The notes below the pieces were generated by a model. The model made no database searches. It saw only the letters and a program-made list of their open reading frames with translations, and was not told where the DNA came from. Positions 1 to 11,557 of a DNA stretch of 64,000 bases are shown here, one piece after another (the stretch's first letter is position 1; each line of letters opens with the position of its first letter). The DNA lies in contig JASSKH010000038.1 of the NCBI GenBank assembly GCA_031763025.1, positions 3,451,001 to 3,515,000 of the forward strand. The letters are read 5' to 3'. The position numbers were made by a program, and so were the translations under genes. This stretch comes from Macrocystis pyrifera (lineage: Eukaryota > Sar > Phaeophyceae > Laminariales > Laminariaceae).

Positions 1-180
1 CAAGCAACGGCTGCATGGCCAAAGAGACCGCCATCATAAGAACAAGGATAAGAGCTTGTATCCAAGCGATATATAGACATCTTGCGTCCTTCTTCTGTAG
101 ATAATAGGAGACGCTTCTCCATGGCCTGACAAACAGCTACAGTACTACGTATCGGTATTTAGGTGGCACGAAAAAACAAA

Positions 181-475
181 ATCGACCCATCGGCCGAGTC
201 CGCGGGTCGGGAAAGTATTTCTCGCGGGTCAACGTGACCCGACCCGCGACATGACCCGTATCTCAGGGGCCAGTCGGAATCTTAGGGGTCGGGTCGGGTC
301 GGGTCGGGAGTGTTCAAATATCACGGGTCGGGTTGGGCCGTGCTAGGAACTTTTCAAAATTCGCGGGTCGGGTCGGGTCGGGTCAAGAGGTTTTCAATCT
401 CTCGGATCCGGTCGGGTCGGAACACCAGATTTTTTTTTATCTCGCGGGTCGGGTCGGGTCAGGACAAGACATCTA
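181..475 (+). mobile_element. hAT-like GGGTC-array element, partial
   Basis: This stretch is an array of GGGTCGGGTC units separated by A/T-rich spacers such as TTTTCAAAAT. It aligns by eye with the right half of the better-preserved element at 59905-60876, in the same order of motifs. Neither terminal CAGGGCTTTTCG repeat is clear, so it is a remnant. The short ORFs here are products of the repeat and are not genes. Confidence 0.6.
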
Positions 476-1265
476 CCTGGTATATTTTTTTGGGAGACGC
501 GTTTGTGATATTTGACCTGACCCATGGACAGCTTTGGTGAAACCTTCGTACTGGACGGAAATGTAAGGACGGTGGGAGTATAAATACGAAGTCAAAACGG
601 TCCTTGCATTTCCGTGTTGAGTGGCAGATTGATGGTCACGTTCCACAGCGGGATTTGCAAGGGGAATCAAAACACTTGATGTACGGGTGGTACGTGACGG
701 GGGGCTGCAAGAGCGGGATCGCCCCGACTAGAGCCCTCTCTCTCCTTCCTGTCGTGTCGAGGGGCGGACCGAAATCACTGTGCCCGGCCGGAGAAGCGCG
801 GAGGATATGCCCGCGCTATCAAAGCGCGTACGGCGGCAGAAAAGGAATGTGATGATGATGATGATGATGATGGCCTTCTCATAAGTAGCTCATTTCCTTA
901 AAATCTAGCCTGTGGTCACAGAACTGACTAAATAAACAGCGTCCCGATGGAAGAAAGCAAACATGTGTGAACGATACTGCAGAATATGTATGTGCACCCC
1001 AGTGCCGGTACGCAAGGGAACGGCCCTAACGAGCTGTGGTATGGCATATCCAGAGAGGACAAGAAAAAAAAAAACTCGAACAAACAAAAGTGTTTTCGGA
1101 AACCCGACAAGGGGGGGTACACTAAAACCAAGCAAAAAAGATGGAGATCACGTGTCATTTTTTCGATTCGTATAGAAATCCCAACGCTCCGATCTCTTGA
1201 TATTTTCGCCTTTCTAGGAATGTGGCTTGGTGTGGCTCCACTTTTTTTTTTGTTCGCGTCCCCGT
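476..1265. other. Gene-free interval with a short (GAT)n tract
   Basis: No gene is recognised. A (GAT)n run lies near 852-881, just after a GC-rich stretch at about 690-850. A trinucleotide run after GC-rich sequence can mark the 3' end of a LINE, but no reverse transcriptase motif is visible, so this is left unassigned. Confidence 0.4.
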
Positions 1266-1269
1266 GAGA

Positions 1270-1382
1270 ATAACGCCAGCAAGGTATCCATGGTATAACA
1301 ACGCCAGCAAGGTATCCACGGTATAATAACGCCAGCAAGGTATCCACGGTATAATAACGCCAGCAAGGTATCCCTGGTATCA
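1270..1382. repeat. 28-bp minisatellite, about four units
   Basis: About four tandem units of AACGCCAGCAAGGTATCC plus a 10-bp ACGGTATAAT tail follow one another with one or two differences each and no spacers. Confidence 0.85.
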
Positions 1383-1626
1383 TATGTACACCCGAAAAAG
1401 GAAGATAAAAAAAAAAAAAAATGTTGATATCATAGTGCACGAAGAAGGCAGAAAAGGAAGGGACAAAAAAAAAGAAAAGAAAGCAATGTAGGCGCGAGTC
1501 GCTGACACATTGAATGCACTCTGCCGCGTCAGTCACAGAAGGATTTTTTTTCAATTGATGGGTGGGCGGCACTAGGAGGGGAGCGGGGGGTGGGGTGGAG
1601 CGAGCGGGGGGGGGAAGGGTGCCGTT

Positions 1627-1839
1627 GATTGCAACACTACTCTGAAAATACACTCGTGCAACACCTTTTCGTTCGAATGATTCTTGCACGTCGGCCCAAA
1701 CCCAACTCCAATCCTTTGGGGGGCTCGAAGTCGGCAGGGGCTTTTTGTTCCAAGAACCCCCGGCCAGGCGAAAGGCGAGCCTCGACCAATCAGACAGCGG
1801 TGTTGCACGAGTTTTTTTTCGTAAGGCGGTGTTGCAATT
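1627..1839. mobile_element. 213-bp element with ~39-bp inverted ends
   Basis: The left end begins TTGCAACACTACTCTG and runs to ACTCGTGCAACACC near 1663. The right end, 1800-1839, is its imperfect inverse (GGTGTTGCACGAG ... GGTGTTGCAA). The interior carries TCCAATCCTTTGGGGGGCT, which recurs at about 30328-30348 in a related copy. It looks like a non-autonomous DNA transposon. No clear target duplication was seen. Confidence 0.65.
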
Positions 1840-2050
1840 AGGGCCTCTGGGGTATGGACGGGGGGGGAGTGGAGGGTGGGTGTGTGGAAGGAAAGGGTCG
1901 GGGCAGGGTGGGGGGGAGGGTGTGTGTGTGGAGAAGGGGCGTCGAAGATGGGTGGGGAGGGGTAAGGAGGAGTGTGTATGTGGAGAGGAGGGGGTGCGGA
2001 GGGAAGTGAAGAATGGAGTGGGAGGGCGGGGGGTGTTGACGCCACGAGGG
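1840..2050. repeat. G/A-rich low-complexity tract
   Basis: The + strand is almost entirely G with A and T interruptions (GGGTGTGTGTGTGG-like motifs). Long open frames on the minus strand across this tract are proline- and serine-rich consequences of composition. Confidence 0.8.
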
Positions 2051-2673
2051 AGCGCAGGCGCGTGCGCTCGGCGGCCAAACCAATATTCAGGGGGTGGTCC
2101 AGCGGCAGCGGCGTTATAGTGTGGGAACGTAGTCAAATTCTCCTGCACCGTCTACGGCGTCATCATCGCAACATCAACTGACCTTCCACAGAAAAAATGC
2201 TACCAAGTATTTCGTACGCACAGGAGACCGGGTTTTCGGGCGAGTCGAGGGCTCTTGCCGTAGCGTGCTAGTCTTATTTAGTGTAGGGGGCGGTCGTTCA
2301 AGGAGTCACACCACGGTCTCCCGTACGTAGTGGTAATAGTAATACGTACAGGAAGTAAACGTACGAGCACATTTTCTCGACAGAAAGCAGTGTATATAAG
2401 TACTGTATGTACTGCTGTAGTTCGTATATTTGCGGGGGGCACTTGAGGGGGCGTTGACGTGCGATTAGGCGCCCTGTATCCAAGGTATCATCTACGTTTG
2501 CACAGAATATATAGGATGCAGTATGGGGGCGTCAACAAGAAACACCTTGTATTCTGAGCAAGACCTAAAAATCTTACTGTGACACCGTCCTTATTTGACC
2601 TTGAGCATAGACAACATATTACAGGCACAAATTGATGTCGTATGTAAATCCAACAAGCTTTCAGATTCTTTTC
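2050..2673. other. Gene-free interval
   Basis: No gene, repeat family or RNA gene is recognised in this stretch. Confidence 0.4.
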
Positions 2674-3912
2674 CAGGGCTTTTCGCGGGTTAGGTCAAAC
2701 CTCACGGATCACTGAAACGCCACTAAGTGAAGAAAGAAAGTCAAAGCCAAGTGATCTGTGATGCCTGTCCTATCGACCCCCAGCCCTTTGGGCCCTTCCG
2801 TGCCCGCCGTGCCCGCCATCGTGTCTGTGGTGCTTCGTTCATTGATCACTCTGGCTCCTTGCATCTTCGATGTTGCATCGATCCATGTTCTGCGTGACCC
2901 GATCATTACTGCACGAAGTGCTTCCTCGAACTTTCAGATCGGGTCGGGTCGGGCCGGGTCGGGTCCGGTCAGCTGACCCGAACCGACCCGCGAAAAAATT
3001 GAGGTGTGTTGACTTGACCCGACCCGACCCGCGAGATTTGGAAAGCCTCTAAACCCGACCCGACCCGCGAGATGTAAAAAACTGTTGCCCCCACCGGACC
3101 CCACGCGTGAGATTTGAAAACCTCCTGACCCAACCCGATCCGACCCGCGAGATTTCGAAACATGTTGACCTGACGCGACCCGACCCGACACCTTCCGATT
3201 GGAGGGCCGTTCCTAACGAACCGAAAAAAAATCACGATTCGTGACTGTTTGGCATAACAAAAGATCACGATCCGTGACATTTCAATTCTAACGAAAAAAA
3301 GCCGAAAAAAAAAACGTCGCGTTTTGTGATATTTTTTGTTGTTGTAAAAATTCCGATGTTTCAAACCCAGCGATTGTTGCGGGTGGAGCCAACTCTCGCG
3401 AGTGGGACACGGCCAGGCCGGGCCAGGCCGGGCCGACCACGCCTGGCCCGGCCCGCCATATATTCGAATCACGGGCCGAAGCCTGGCCCGGCCCGCGAGA
3501 TTCCAGTCTCACCGACCGTCGGCCAAGCCCGGTCTGCGAGATTCCATCTCGCAGGCCGTCTGCCCGGCCGGCCTGGCATGTGCCATTCTCATATCATGTT
3601 CGCTTTTGTCTTCGAGCTGTGGCTCCTCCTGCTCGAAATTTGGAGGCCACAACGTGCTCGTCAGCCCGCGCCCAGCGGTGTCTTTGGTATCCGTATCTCA
3701 CGGGTCATGACCTGACCCGACCCGTGACATTCCATACACCTCCTGACCGGACCCGACCTGACCCGCGAGATTTCAAAGCCTCTTCCACCCGAACCGACCC
3801 GACCCGTGAGGTTTCAAAACCTCTTGACCCGACCCCACCCGACCCGACCCGCGACATTTGAAACCCTTCTCACCAGACCCGCGGGTCAGCTCATGACCCG
3901 CGAAAAGCTCTG
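2674..3912 (-). mobile_element. hAT-like GGGTC-array element with nested insert
   Basis: The left end is CAGGGCTTTTCGCGGGT and the right end is ACCCGCGAAAAGCTCTG, an inverted pair. Relative to the copy at 59905-60876 it lies in reverse orientation. About 34 bp inside the left end, a foreign segment of about 230 bp (2708-2938) interrupts the array, flanked by GATC on both sides. Around 3405-3560 the array motif changes to GGCCCGGCCCGCGAGATT, a different sequence with the same spacing idea. The flanks TTCTTTTC and AGATTTTC match at 5 of 8 positions, a weak 8-bp target duplication. No transposase is present. Confidence 0.65.
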
Positions 3913-4405
3913 AGATTTTCCATGCAAGCCTCACGAAATTCGAAATGTATATAGGGAACAGACAGTGTAGCGCTCGCCGTTCAACACATTTTTTTAGCGT
4001 CCGTCAGAAAGTGAGCCTCGTTCTTAATATGACACCTGGCAGGTTAACTTTTTTTTCGTGGGCCTACTACTACTATAATAACACCGGTATACCCAGGCAT
4101 GTCTGCATGAAAGGCGGAATATTATCGAGGTACGAGAAAATATGGGGTTTTTGTTCGCCCAGACGACGTAGGCCAATCGGACAAACGCAGGGTACAAGTG
4201 TTCCGGTAACGCCTTGAGCACCTCGGGTCAGTTTGTGTGTACCAGCTGGCCTGTGAGCGTAGCACGCAGCGGGGACGAGCCAGCGCCACAGGACTAGGTT
4301 GTGATAAAAGACTATCAATGATAATATTTAATAGTTTCAATTAAAATGAGCCCTGTTCTTATAGCCTGGACGAGGTGATTTCATTTTTTGGTGGGCCTGC
4401 TATTC
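3913..4405. other. Gene-free interval
   Basis: No gene or repeat is recognised in this stretch. Confidence 0.4.
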
Positions 4406-4514
4406 TATTACGGGGGTCCATAGTTAATAGGACCTATGGTATACATAAAAACCTATATATTTACCTTTTTTTGATAAGAATATTTGGTCCTATTTACTAT
4501 GGTCCCCCGTAGTA
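4406..4514. mobile_element. MITE family M1, copy 1
   Basis: The ends are TATTACGGGGGTCCATAG and CTATGGTCCCCCGTAGTA, with about 28-bp inverted repeats bounded by TA. It belongs to the same 108-bp family found 14 times in this window. Confidence 0.85.
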
Positions 4515-5478
4515 GCGCCGGTATGTACTCGTATATTGTATACGTACCTGTATGAAAAAGGTGTCTCACCCGGACGACCAAAAATCGGGTGTACCCAGCA
4601 GGTCAAACCCGGATTGGTAACTCCCCCGTGGCCGGTTCGGATTTTTGAGTTGAAACGCGCGGATTTTGGGATCGGCGGATACCCGAAAAATCGGCGAGTG
4701 TGTGTTCGACATGGTGCATATGTTCGACATGCCGCATGTCCCCCGTTCAGTACGCCTCTTAACCCGTCTACCAACCTTTCAAAAATCGAAACAGAAAACG
4801 GCAGTAGTGGGCACCAGCTGACAGTCGATCTCCCTAAGGTTCGCAGCTATTATGCGCACTCTGATTGGCTACGTAAGGGGTATGCTATCCGCGGCTTAAT
4901 CGCGCCAGAGTATATAGAGATATTCCAAGCGACAGCCTCCCTATTATAGCGGGCCGAATCAAGCTATAAATATCAACAGAGTCTTACCAAGCAGAGCATC
5001 CAAGCCGGCCGAATCAACCTAAAGTCTTACCTGGTAACAAGCACAGCATCTCAGCACTGATCACTGGCTTACGGTTCAGGTCGGAGTCCGGGTCGGAAGG
5101 TCGACTTTAGGCGCCAAGCACAGAACCTCCGTACACATTATATTCACTGACTGTGCCGTCAGCAGGTGTCCACGCCTCGAAAACGGTGTCCCCACCGGCC
5201 ACCCGCCCACTCTCAAAATATGGATACCACCCGCACACCCTCGAGGCTCAATGTTTCGTGTACGAGCTGGTCCAGCAAAGAGCGCAACGCGTACGAACGT
5301 AATTCAAATGCACTTTCGGGGTTCAGTTTTGGGATCTTCGACCTTAAATTTTGGCGCGTGGGGATAGCTCATCGAATACATATCGTATACCTGGTACACA
5401 ACTATTCCAGCGTGCACCTTCCAAAAACAGAGTTAGTCTCTACAAGCTACATACATACGCAATCTGAGTGGTTTGTTC
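4515..5478. other. Gene-free interval
   Basis: Two ORFs of 94 and 137 codons overlap on opposite strands between 4490 and 4949. Neither has a recognisable domain or a convincing composition, so no gene is called. Confidence 0.4.
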
Positions 5479-5493
5479 CCGAACAGGACCGAA

Positions 5494-5652
5494 GATGTCA
5501 GGAGACGTGTCAAGCAAGGCAAAACGTGCGCTGTCAAGGGTGACGGGCCGAGTGTTCCACACAAAAGCTCAGTAGTTTGGTGTCAGTCAAGACATGTCAA
5601 GGCAAAGTTGCTTTCTGTCAAAAGGGGTGAAGGTGCTGTCTCCTGACATGTT
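5494..5652. mobile_element. Short element with ATGTCAGGAGAC inverted ends
   Basis: The left end is ATGTCAGGAGAC and the right end is GTCTCCTGACAT. A near-identical 13-14-bp sequence (GAACAGGACCGAAG and GAACAGGACCGCAG) flanks both sides and may be a target duplication. Half of the same repeat occurs inverted at about 60912-61030. Confidence 0.5.
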
Positions 5653-5887
5653 TGAACAGGACCGCAGTCCTGAACAGGGTTTCGACCAACACTCCTGCCG
5701 ATATTTTGGCCGAAGTGTAAGGCCCCAGGGGGGGAGAGTGCTGTAAGGCTTAGATTGGGTAAGGCGATCGGTTAACTTTTTACCAATAGCCCAGCGGACT
5801 CAGACCTTAATATATGGCATCGTTGGCAAAACATGGTTCCGTTGGTCGTGATTTCGAATCTCACGTCCACCATGGAATCGCTTTTTG

Positions 5888-6757
5888 TAGCCCATTCATA
5901 AAGGGGAACGCTAAATTCCGTTATTTGGAAACAAATTTTCAATTTCAATGAATTTTAATTTGATTTCGAAAAAAAATCGTGTTTGTGTCCTATCGGGAAA
6001 CGGCGTATCAATTGTCAAACAAGAAGGAATTCGGAACAACCTGGAATAACGCACCGCGTCGCACAACGCCCGGCCGACAAAGAGCGACGAGCGTAAACGA
6101 GAGCGAAGGTTTGCGTTGTCGCGTGCGCGCCGCCGCCAGCCTCTGTTTCTTTTAGGTGGCGCAGGATAGGAAGCTATCACTCGCAGGGTGTCTTGGGTGG
6201 GAGGAGGGAGCCCTCAAGCGCCACGTAAGGAACAGCAACGGTGATGCAGCTATCGAGGTCTCGAGCGTATCCTCTGTTTTTTTGCTCGTTTGTTTGGTTT
6301 TCGTGATGGTCGACCGATCGAGCAGGGCGAAAAATTGGGCTTGCGGCCGCCATGATTTATTTTGAGGCGCCACCGCCGGGGCACGATGTGCTATAGTCTG
6401 TGGTCGTGAGCGCGGCTATTGCTCCGGTCGCCTCGCGTTGAGGTTCGCGTTTTATCAACTCGATCGTGGTCACCGAAGCGGTCAAGAATCACCCCAGACT
6501 CCACCGGGGGTGTTGACCCACCATGAACATGCTACATCAAGGCTGATCAACTCCCAAATTCCAAATTGAAATAAAAAATCAGCACGAAAAAAGTCGCAAA
6601 AGACTTTGGACTCAATTTTTTTTTTTTTTTTAATTTGCCTTGAGAATGCCTGCCTTGTGATTCACTCTTCGGCCAATCAGATCCAAATTAAATTACTGCA
6701 GAGAGAAAAATCAAATCAAATTGAAAAAAAAAAAAAAGTTCTCGATAAGATGGGCCC
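5888..6757 (+). mobile_element. ~870-bp TIR element, copy 1
   Basis: This sequence is repeated in reverse orientation at 58511-59381, with matching order throughout (AACGCTAAATT, ATCGGGAAACGGCG, GGTTTGCGTTGTCGCG, GAGGTCTCGAGCGTATCCTC). Its ends carry AGCCCAT and ATGGGCCC in inverse. The small frames within it (6156-6365) do not resemble a transposase, so it is likely non-autonomous. Confidence 0.7.
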
Positions 6758-7315
6758 TTCGAAACTGCAGGCGAAAAATTGAAACCATCATAGAAAGGTG
6801 CAACGCGTATAAAAAATGCCTACGCTCACGCTTCAAACCGAGTGTGTCGTCATCGCAGGTCGAAAATCACAACAAACGTTAACCTTGGATCTCGAAACCC
6901 GACGTTTGCGTCTGTCATCATAATATCTCAAACCTTGTACTCGTACTCGTACACTTGCACGTATCGGGAACTAGTGCGCGCGACATCTCGTTGATTGAAA
7001 ACAGCAAAAAAAGGCCGTAGCGAAGATATCGATCGTTTCGTCCGTCATGTGTTCACTTCAGCGTCCTCCGCACCACGCATTTCGCGGACATTCGTGTACG
7101 AGGCTTTAGTATCGAAAATCTTCGTGAGTGGCAGGACTACAAGATATGATACGTCGGCGTGGACTTTTATCTACGAAATCAAAAAGAGACTCCGCGAGGA
7201 GTGCTCTGTAGGCTCAGAGGCTCAGCAACAGACCTGCCAAAATTTGGAGTTACACATGATATCGCTGTCGCTGCAGTTTCAAACGGTTGCGAGAGTGCCG
7301 ATTAACCCATTTACG
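6758..7315. other. Gene-free interval
   Basis: No gene is recognised. A 140-codon open frame (6995-7417) runs into a MITE and has no visible domain. Confidence 0.35.
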
Positions 7316-7388
7316 ACTGCAGTCCCGTTTGGGAGACAAACCACTCAAATTCCAAGTAGTTCGTCCCCAAAACGGGACTGCGCTCCTC
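7316..7388. mobile_element. MITE family M2, copy 1
   Basis: A roughly 75-bp palindromic element begins ACTGCAGTCCCGTTTGGG and ends CCCCAAAACGGGACTGC. The inverted ends are about 25 bp long. Other copies lie at 23472, 27371, 27938 and 59425, with halves at 27552 and 38603. Confidence 0.8.
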
Positions 7389-7424
7389 TACCATGGCACC
7401 AGGTAAGGGTTACGTGAATGTTAC

Positions 7425-7533
7425 TAATACGGGGGACCATAGTAAATGGGACCAAATTTTGTTAGCAAAAATAGGGAAATATATAGGTTTTTGTGTGTAC
7501 CGCAGGTGCTATTTACTGTTGTCCTCCGTAATA
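7425..7533. mobile_element. MITE family M1, copy 2
   Basis: It runs from TAATACGGGGGACCATAG to GTCCTCCGTAATA, with slightly worn inverted ends and the family core TATATAGGTTTTTGTGTG. Confidence 0.85.
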
Positions 7534-9650
7534 CCAGATATTAACATGTTCATTAACATGTTCACATTTACTACGAACCAGGCATTTTTTACAGCTGGAG
7601 CAGCTCGTCATGATTCGTTCTTGTGTTTTCCCGGACGATTTTTCCTTTCCTTTCCTTTCCTTTCGAAGTTGCGAGTTGCACGCGTCGCGCCGCGCCGGAG
7701 CAGGCCTGGGTACGTACGTACGTTAGCGCCTCTTTGGCTACATACGTACCTGGTCTGCGGTGCTTGAAGCTTTAAGTGAGATTTTAGAGCTTTTCACGCC
7801 TCCGAATGCGCAGCCACGACGGTACATATATGCGCCGGATAGCGTGGGGGATTGGGATTGAATTGCCCTGAAAATATTGCACTCTTTGGGAAAATCTCGA
7901 GATTGAATTGGCGGTTTTGACGGCCGATCTTTCAAGCCATTAATCTATTGATAGATTGAGAATCGAAGATCGAAGATTGGTTGATTCAATCTTTCAATCT
8001 CAATATTTTGGTTCCCGCCCAAGTAATGCCTTACCATATCACTGGAAACCCCTATAAAACCATCTTCCCTGCTCCACACCCACACGAACCAGCTGTGCCC
8101 AGGCACCATCATGCAGATGAATAGATGTATAGATGATGTATGTTTATATGCCTCCTTGCTGTAACGATTTCGCTTGTTGTGTTGTGTTGTATGTGTGTGG
8201 GGAGTGGGGAGTGGGGAGTGGAAAGTGGAAAGCCAGTATACAGTACGAAGCCGCTTGGGGTACAAGCAGCAAAGGAATCATGAACAATCAATGACGTGCA
8301 CCATCCAGATATTATGCAAGAAGCTGCGCCGTGGGTGCTGTTCTGGTACGCGTGCGCCTTGCGCTCTTGCGCTGCTGCGGGGCGCATATCGATACTGAAA
8401 CTGATACCTTGTGATCACTTGTTGACGTCTATTTTATGTTCAGATTAAATGCTACACCCTGCTGTACACCACCTTTTACCTGTTTCAGTGAAATAGTGAA
8501 GATGCATACTGCGACTATTAATAATGCACTCCTACGATATTGTACCTGAAATGAGAACGGATGCATTTTGAGCATACAACATAAACGTAGAATGATACAG
8601 GAACCGCGAGTACCATATGAAACACCAAAATCGCTTGAAAATTTGCGCGCTCTTGATCAGGATTGAGATCGAGATTGCCTCTTGTCGCCAAGATTGCCTT
8701 TTTTCGGGCAATCTTTTTCAAGAATTGATCGGCACTTGTTTTCGGAGGCAATCCCGAACACTGCCGGATAGGTTGCTTCTCCTTGCGTACGGACCGGATC
8801 TCGTCCTCTCAAAAATTCTAATGAGTCGGTCCAGCGTCCGGTTGGGGCCCCGCAAGTCCAAATGCAAAATCTTTCGGATACCGTGGTCGACAATTTTATT
8901 TGTGCTGCGTGTCCTCCGAAGCGTATTTCGTATTGGCATCCTATATCCTAATCCTATACCTACAGAGTAGAAGTGGCACTACTGATGTACTACTGCTGTG
9001 CCTGGTTTAAAATATTAATTTCCTGATCGGATATGATAGATTGTGATCATTGCTCTGTTGCTTTATCAGTTACATGGTATGCATGCATTCGTCACAGCAG
9101 CAGCAGATATCACCCATCGTACTGGTATCTTACTCCTCGTCCTGCTCTTTCTTCGGTTCTCCAAGTAAATCCCGAGTCAAAAGGCAACACAACTGGAGCC
9201 GCTCTCATGGAGAAAAAAGGTTTACCACCGTTGTCTGGAAATGTAAGGATAGTTTGCGTATTATCATGAGTATACAAGCGTAGCTTAATTTTTCGGGACA
9301 GCGTGTATCTGACGCACGCGAGTACTTGCTGTATCGGGGATCGAGTACACGGGGGGGACGAGAACGAGACAAAGTTCCCACGGACTGCTGTATCGCTGCC
9401 TGATGCGCTTGCTGCTTCCTATACAGAGCTACAGCAGTATAGGCGAGTACCCCCTGCTGTGATACAATGAATAAAGCCCATCACATGTCACCCAAAAAAA
9501 GACGGAACAGCACCCCAAGAATTCAAAGACCTTTTTAAAAAAAGTTCAAATCAGTCACAGGTAGCCGTTACTACTGCTGTACCGAACCCGAAATGTATCT
9601 TGACCTTCAAAAGTAAAAGTGTCTTCCACCAATAAAAGCAATACCACGGG
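7534..9650. other. Gene-free interval with AT-rich ATTGA motifs
   Basis: No gene is recognised in 2.1 kb. Segments at 7845-8015 and 8625-8745 share many GATTGA/CAATCT words on both strands and could be ends of an old transposon. A GGGGAGTG triplication lies near 8200-8220. Confidence 0.4.
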
Positions 9651-10033
9651 GCTTCTCGAACTATCTACGAGTGCGAGCTACAACGATACTCAGGTAGGCG
9701 AGGCAAGGGAAAGACGAGGGCAAAGATGGAAGTCCAAAGCTACGTACAAGAACTGACGTGGTCGGTTGCTGGTCGGCCAAAGCAAAAACGGGCAAAGCAA
9801 ACCAAACAAGGCCGGTAGCGAAAGCAACGCCACGAGCAGCCACAAAAACAAGAACAAAAAAACGCTCACTTTTTCACACGGCAGACCAAAGAAGGGCGAG
9901 CAGCTCACACAAGATCGCAGCATTGGATTCGGCACGCTCCAGCTCCGGTCGCTGCGTCCAAGGAAGTCACGTCGCGGTATCGAACAGACGGGGGATTCGG
10001 GATTCTGGTGCAAGTTTTCTTTGTGCTTTGGGT

Positions 10034-10050
10034 GGTGTTGAGTAAACACC
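10034..10050 (-). terminator. Histone 3' hairpin of H2B
   Basis: On the minus strand the sequence reads GGTGTTTACTCAACACC, a 6-bp perfect stem with the 5-nt loop TACTC. It starts 49 nt after the H2B stop codon. It is followed by an A/G-rich stretch (AAGCACAAAGAAAAC), as expected of a histone downstream element. The identical palindrome follows all four other histone genes here. Confidence 0.9.
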
Positions 10051-10099
10051 AGTTGGTTTGGTTTCCGGGAGCAGATGACGCTCGCAGGAAGATGAAGAC

Positions 10100-10459
10100 T
10101 TAAGCGGAGTAAGAAGAGGTGAACTTGGTGACGGCCTTGGTGCCCTCGGACACGGCGTGCTTGGCCAGCTCTCCGGGGAGCATGAGGCGCACGGCGGTCT
10201 GCACCTCGCGCGAGGAGAGGGTGGCCTTCTTGTTGTAGCGGGTCAGCTTGCCGGACTCGCCGGCCACGCGCTCGAACACGTCGTTGATGAACGAGTTCAT
10301 GATGGACATCCCACGCTTGGAGATACCAGTGTCGGGGTGTACCTGCTTGAGCACCTTGTAGATGTACGAGGAGTAAGACTCCATCCTCTTGTTCTTCCTC
10401 TTCTTGTCACCGGCCTTCTTGGGGGCCTTGGCGGACTTCTTGGAGGGGGTCTTGGCCAT
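10100..10459 (-). CDS. Core histone H2B
   Basis: The product is a 119-residue H2B, which pairs with H2A in the nucleosome core. The N-terminal tail is short and lysine-rich, ending in the basic patch KKRKNKR. The histone fold follows with the family signatures [32 protein letters not shown] and [17 protein letters not shown]. The C-terminal AVTKFTSS contains the lysine (K112 here) equivalent to the H2B monoubiquitination site. The start is the only ATG that gives a family-length tail. The gene is intronless and divergent from H2A across 384 bp, a classic histone pair arrangement. It is followed by the histone hairpin at 10034-10050. I see nothing broken. Confidence 0.98.
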   Translation of the reverse strand: MAKTPSKKSAKAPKKAGDKKRKNKRMESYSSYIYKVLKQVHPDTGISKRGMSIMNSFINDVFERVAGESGKLTRYNKKATLSSREVQTAVRLMLPGELAKHAVSEGTKAVTKFTSSYSA

Positions 10460-10843
10460 CTTGCTAGAGTTGTTGATCTGAAGTGATCAAAGGCTTTAGA
10501 TGAGGGTAGTGAGCTCTGGGGGGGGTGTTTCGTGTTTGCCTCCAGCGTTCTAGAGACAGATTGTTAAAGATTATGAGGCATTATCCAGTTAGTGACGCTT
10601 CGCCCATCGCATTTGGTTTGACCAATCATGTATTTTACAGACAATTTAGGGGCCAATCAGTCATCCGGAACACCTCTGAACGTTAATTTTGAATATTTTT
10701 GCCGTTGATGTCGCTGGGACCCAACCTCTGCTTGCTTCCAAAACTTTGAAAACGCAACAGGTACCCTCGCTTCCCCGGCCCTCACAACTCACAATCTCAC
10801 CAACACCACCTGTACCTTCGTCACCACCAACCTCTAACTCATC
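10460..10843. promoter_or_regulatory. Bidirectional H2B/H2A promoter region
   Basis: These 384 bp separate the two divergent start codons. CCAAT boxes occur at 10622-10626 and 10653-10657. An AT-rich TTTTGAATATTTTTG stretch near 10686-10700 may serve H2A. Shared use of the CCAAT boxes is inferred from the layout; no factor binding is shown. Confidence 0.7.
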
Positions 10844-11212
10844 ATGTCCGGAAAGGGAAAGGGCGGCCGGGGAAAGAAGTCGACCACGAGGTCTGCCAAG
10901 GCTGGTCTGCAGTTCCCCGTGGGGCGTGTCGGTCGCTTCCTCAAGGCCGGCAAGTACTCCACGCGCGTGGGCAGCGGTGCCCCCGTGTACCTGGCCGCTG
11001 TGCTTGAGTACCTCACCGCTGAGGTGCTCGAGCTCGCGGGCAACGCCGCGCGCGACAACAAGAAGGCGCGCATCATCCCCCGCCACATCCAGCTCGCTGT
11101 CCGCAACGACGAGGAGCTGAACAAGCTCCTCGGCGAAGTGACCATCGCGTCCGGCGGTGTGCTGCCCAACATCCACGCCGTGCTTCTCCCCAAGAAGGTC
11201 GTGAAGAAGTAA
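10844..11212 (+). CDS. Core histone H2A
   Basis: The product is a 122-residue canonical H2A. The tail [12 protein letters not shown] leads into the signature [17 protein letters not shown], then the fold with [12 protein letters not shown], the acidic-patch region [10 protein letters not shown] and the docking segment [15 protein letters not shown]. There is no C-terminal SQ(E/D) motif, so it is not H2A.X, and the residues typical of H2A.Z are absent. It is intronless and divergent from H2B. The hairpin at 11333-11349 follows 121 nt after the stop. Codon use is strongly C/G-ending, as in the other histones here and unlike the surrounding repeats. Confidence 0.98.
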   Translation: MSGKGKGGRGKKSTTRSAKAGLQFPVGRVGRFLKAGKYSTRVGSGAPVYLAAVLEYLTAEVLELAGNAARDNKKARIIPRHIQLAVRNDEELNKLLGEVTIASGGVLPNIHAVLLPKKVVKK

Positions 11213-11332
11213 AGCTGCTGTCGAGGTGAACTACTCACGTCATCTTCAAAACCAAGCCAAGCTTCCACCGTCTTCGCTCGTCACCGCGGTCACCGGAGCA
11301 ATCTCTTGTTCCGCTGGCCCACAAACCAACCT

Positions 11333-11349
11333 GGTGTTTACTCAACACC
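11333..11349 (+). terminator. Histone 3' hairpin of H2A
   Basis: The palindrome GGTGTTTACTCAACACC is followed by ACCAATCAAACCAAAGAAA, an A/G-rich stretch of the kind that follows histone stem-loops. Confidence 0.9.
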
Positions 11350-11451
11350 ACCAATCAAACCAAAGAAATTGTGCGCGAACCCAACCGTTGCCACCGTTTG
11401 CTATCAGAGTCGATTTTTACACATACTATAATAGTATGTACGTGCGGGAGG

Positions 11452-11557
11452 TATTACGGGGAACCATAGTAAATAGGACTTGCGGTACACAAAAACCTAT
11501 ACATTTTACCGATTTTTACTGATAATATTTGGTCCTATTTTCTATGGTCCCCGGTCA
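11452..11557. mobile_element. MITE family M1, copy 3
   Basis: It starts TATTACGGGGAACCATAG and ends TATGGTCCCCGGTCATCA. The right end is more worn than in other copies. It lies about 100 bp beyond the H2A hairpin. Confidence 0.8.

Noticed and set aside
604-852. 82-codon frame before a (GAT)n run, possibly a LINE 3' end
   Set aside because: No reverse transcriptase, knuckle or repeated copy in the window supports it.
1270-1382. Regularly repeated 28-mers, CRISPR-like at first sight
   Set aside because: The units are directly adjacent with no unique spacers, and the DNA is eukaryotic.
928-2148. 406-codon open frame on the minus strand
   Set aside because: It crosses a minisatellite, a transposon and a G-rich tract. 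The product is Pro/His/Ser-rich low complexity with no domain.
5780-5875. tRNA-like segment with A-box-like TAGCCCAGCGG and B-box-like TTTCGAATCTC
   Set aside because: The acceptor stem cannot pair, the T-stem has a mismatch at its closing pair, and the A-B spacing is too long without a clear intron.
10157-11268. Long frames antisense to H2B and H2A
   Set aside because: They are shadows of strongly GC-biased histone codons; the histone frames are certain.
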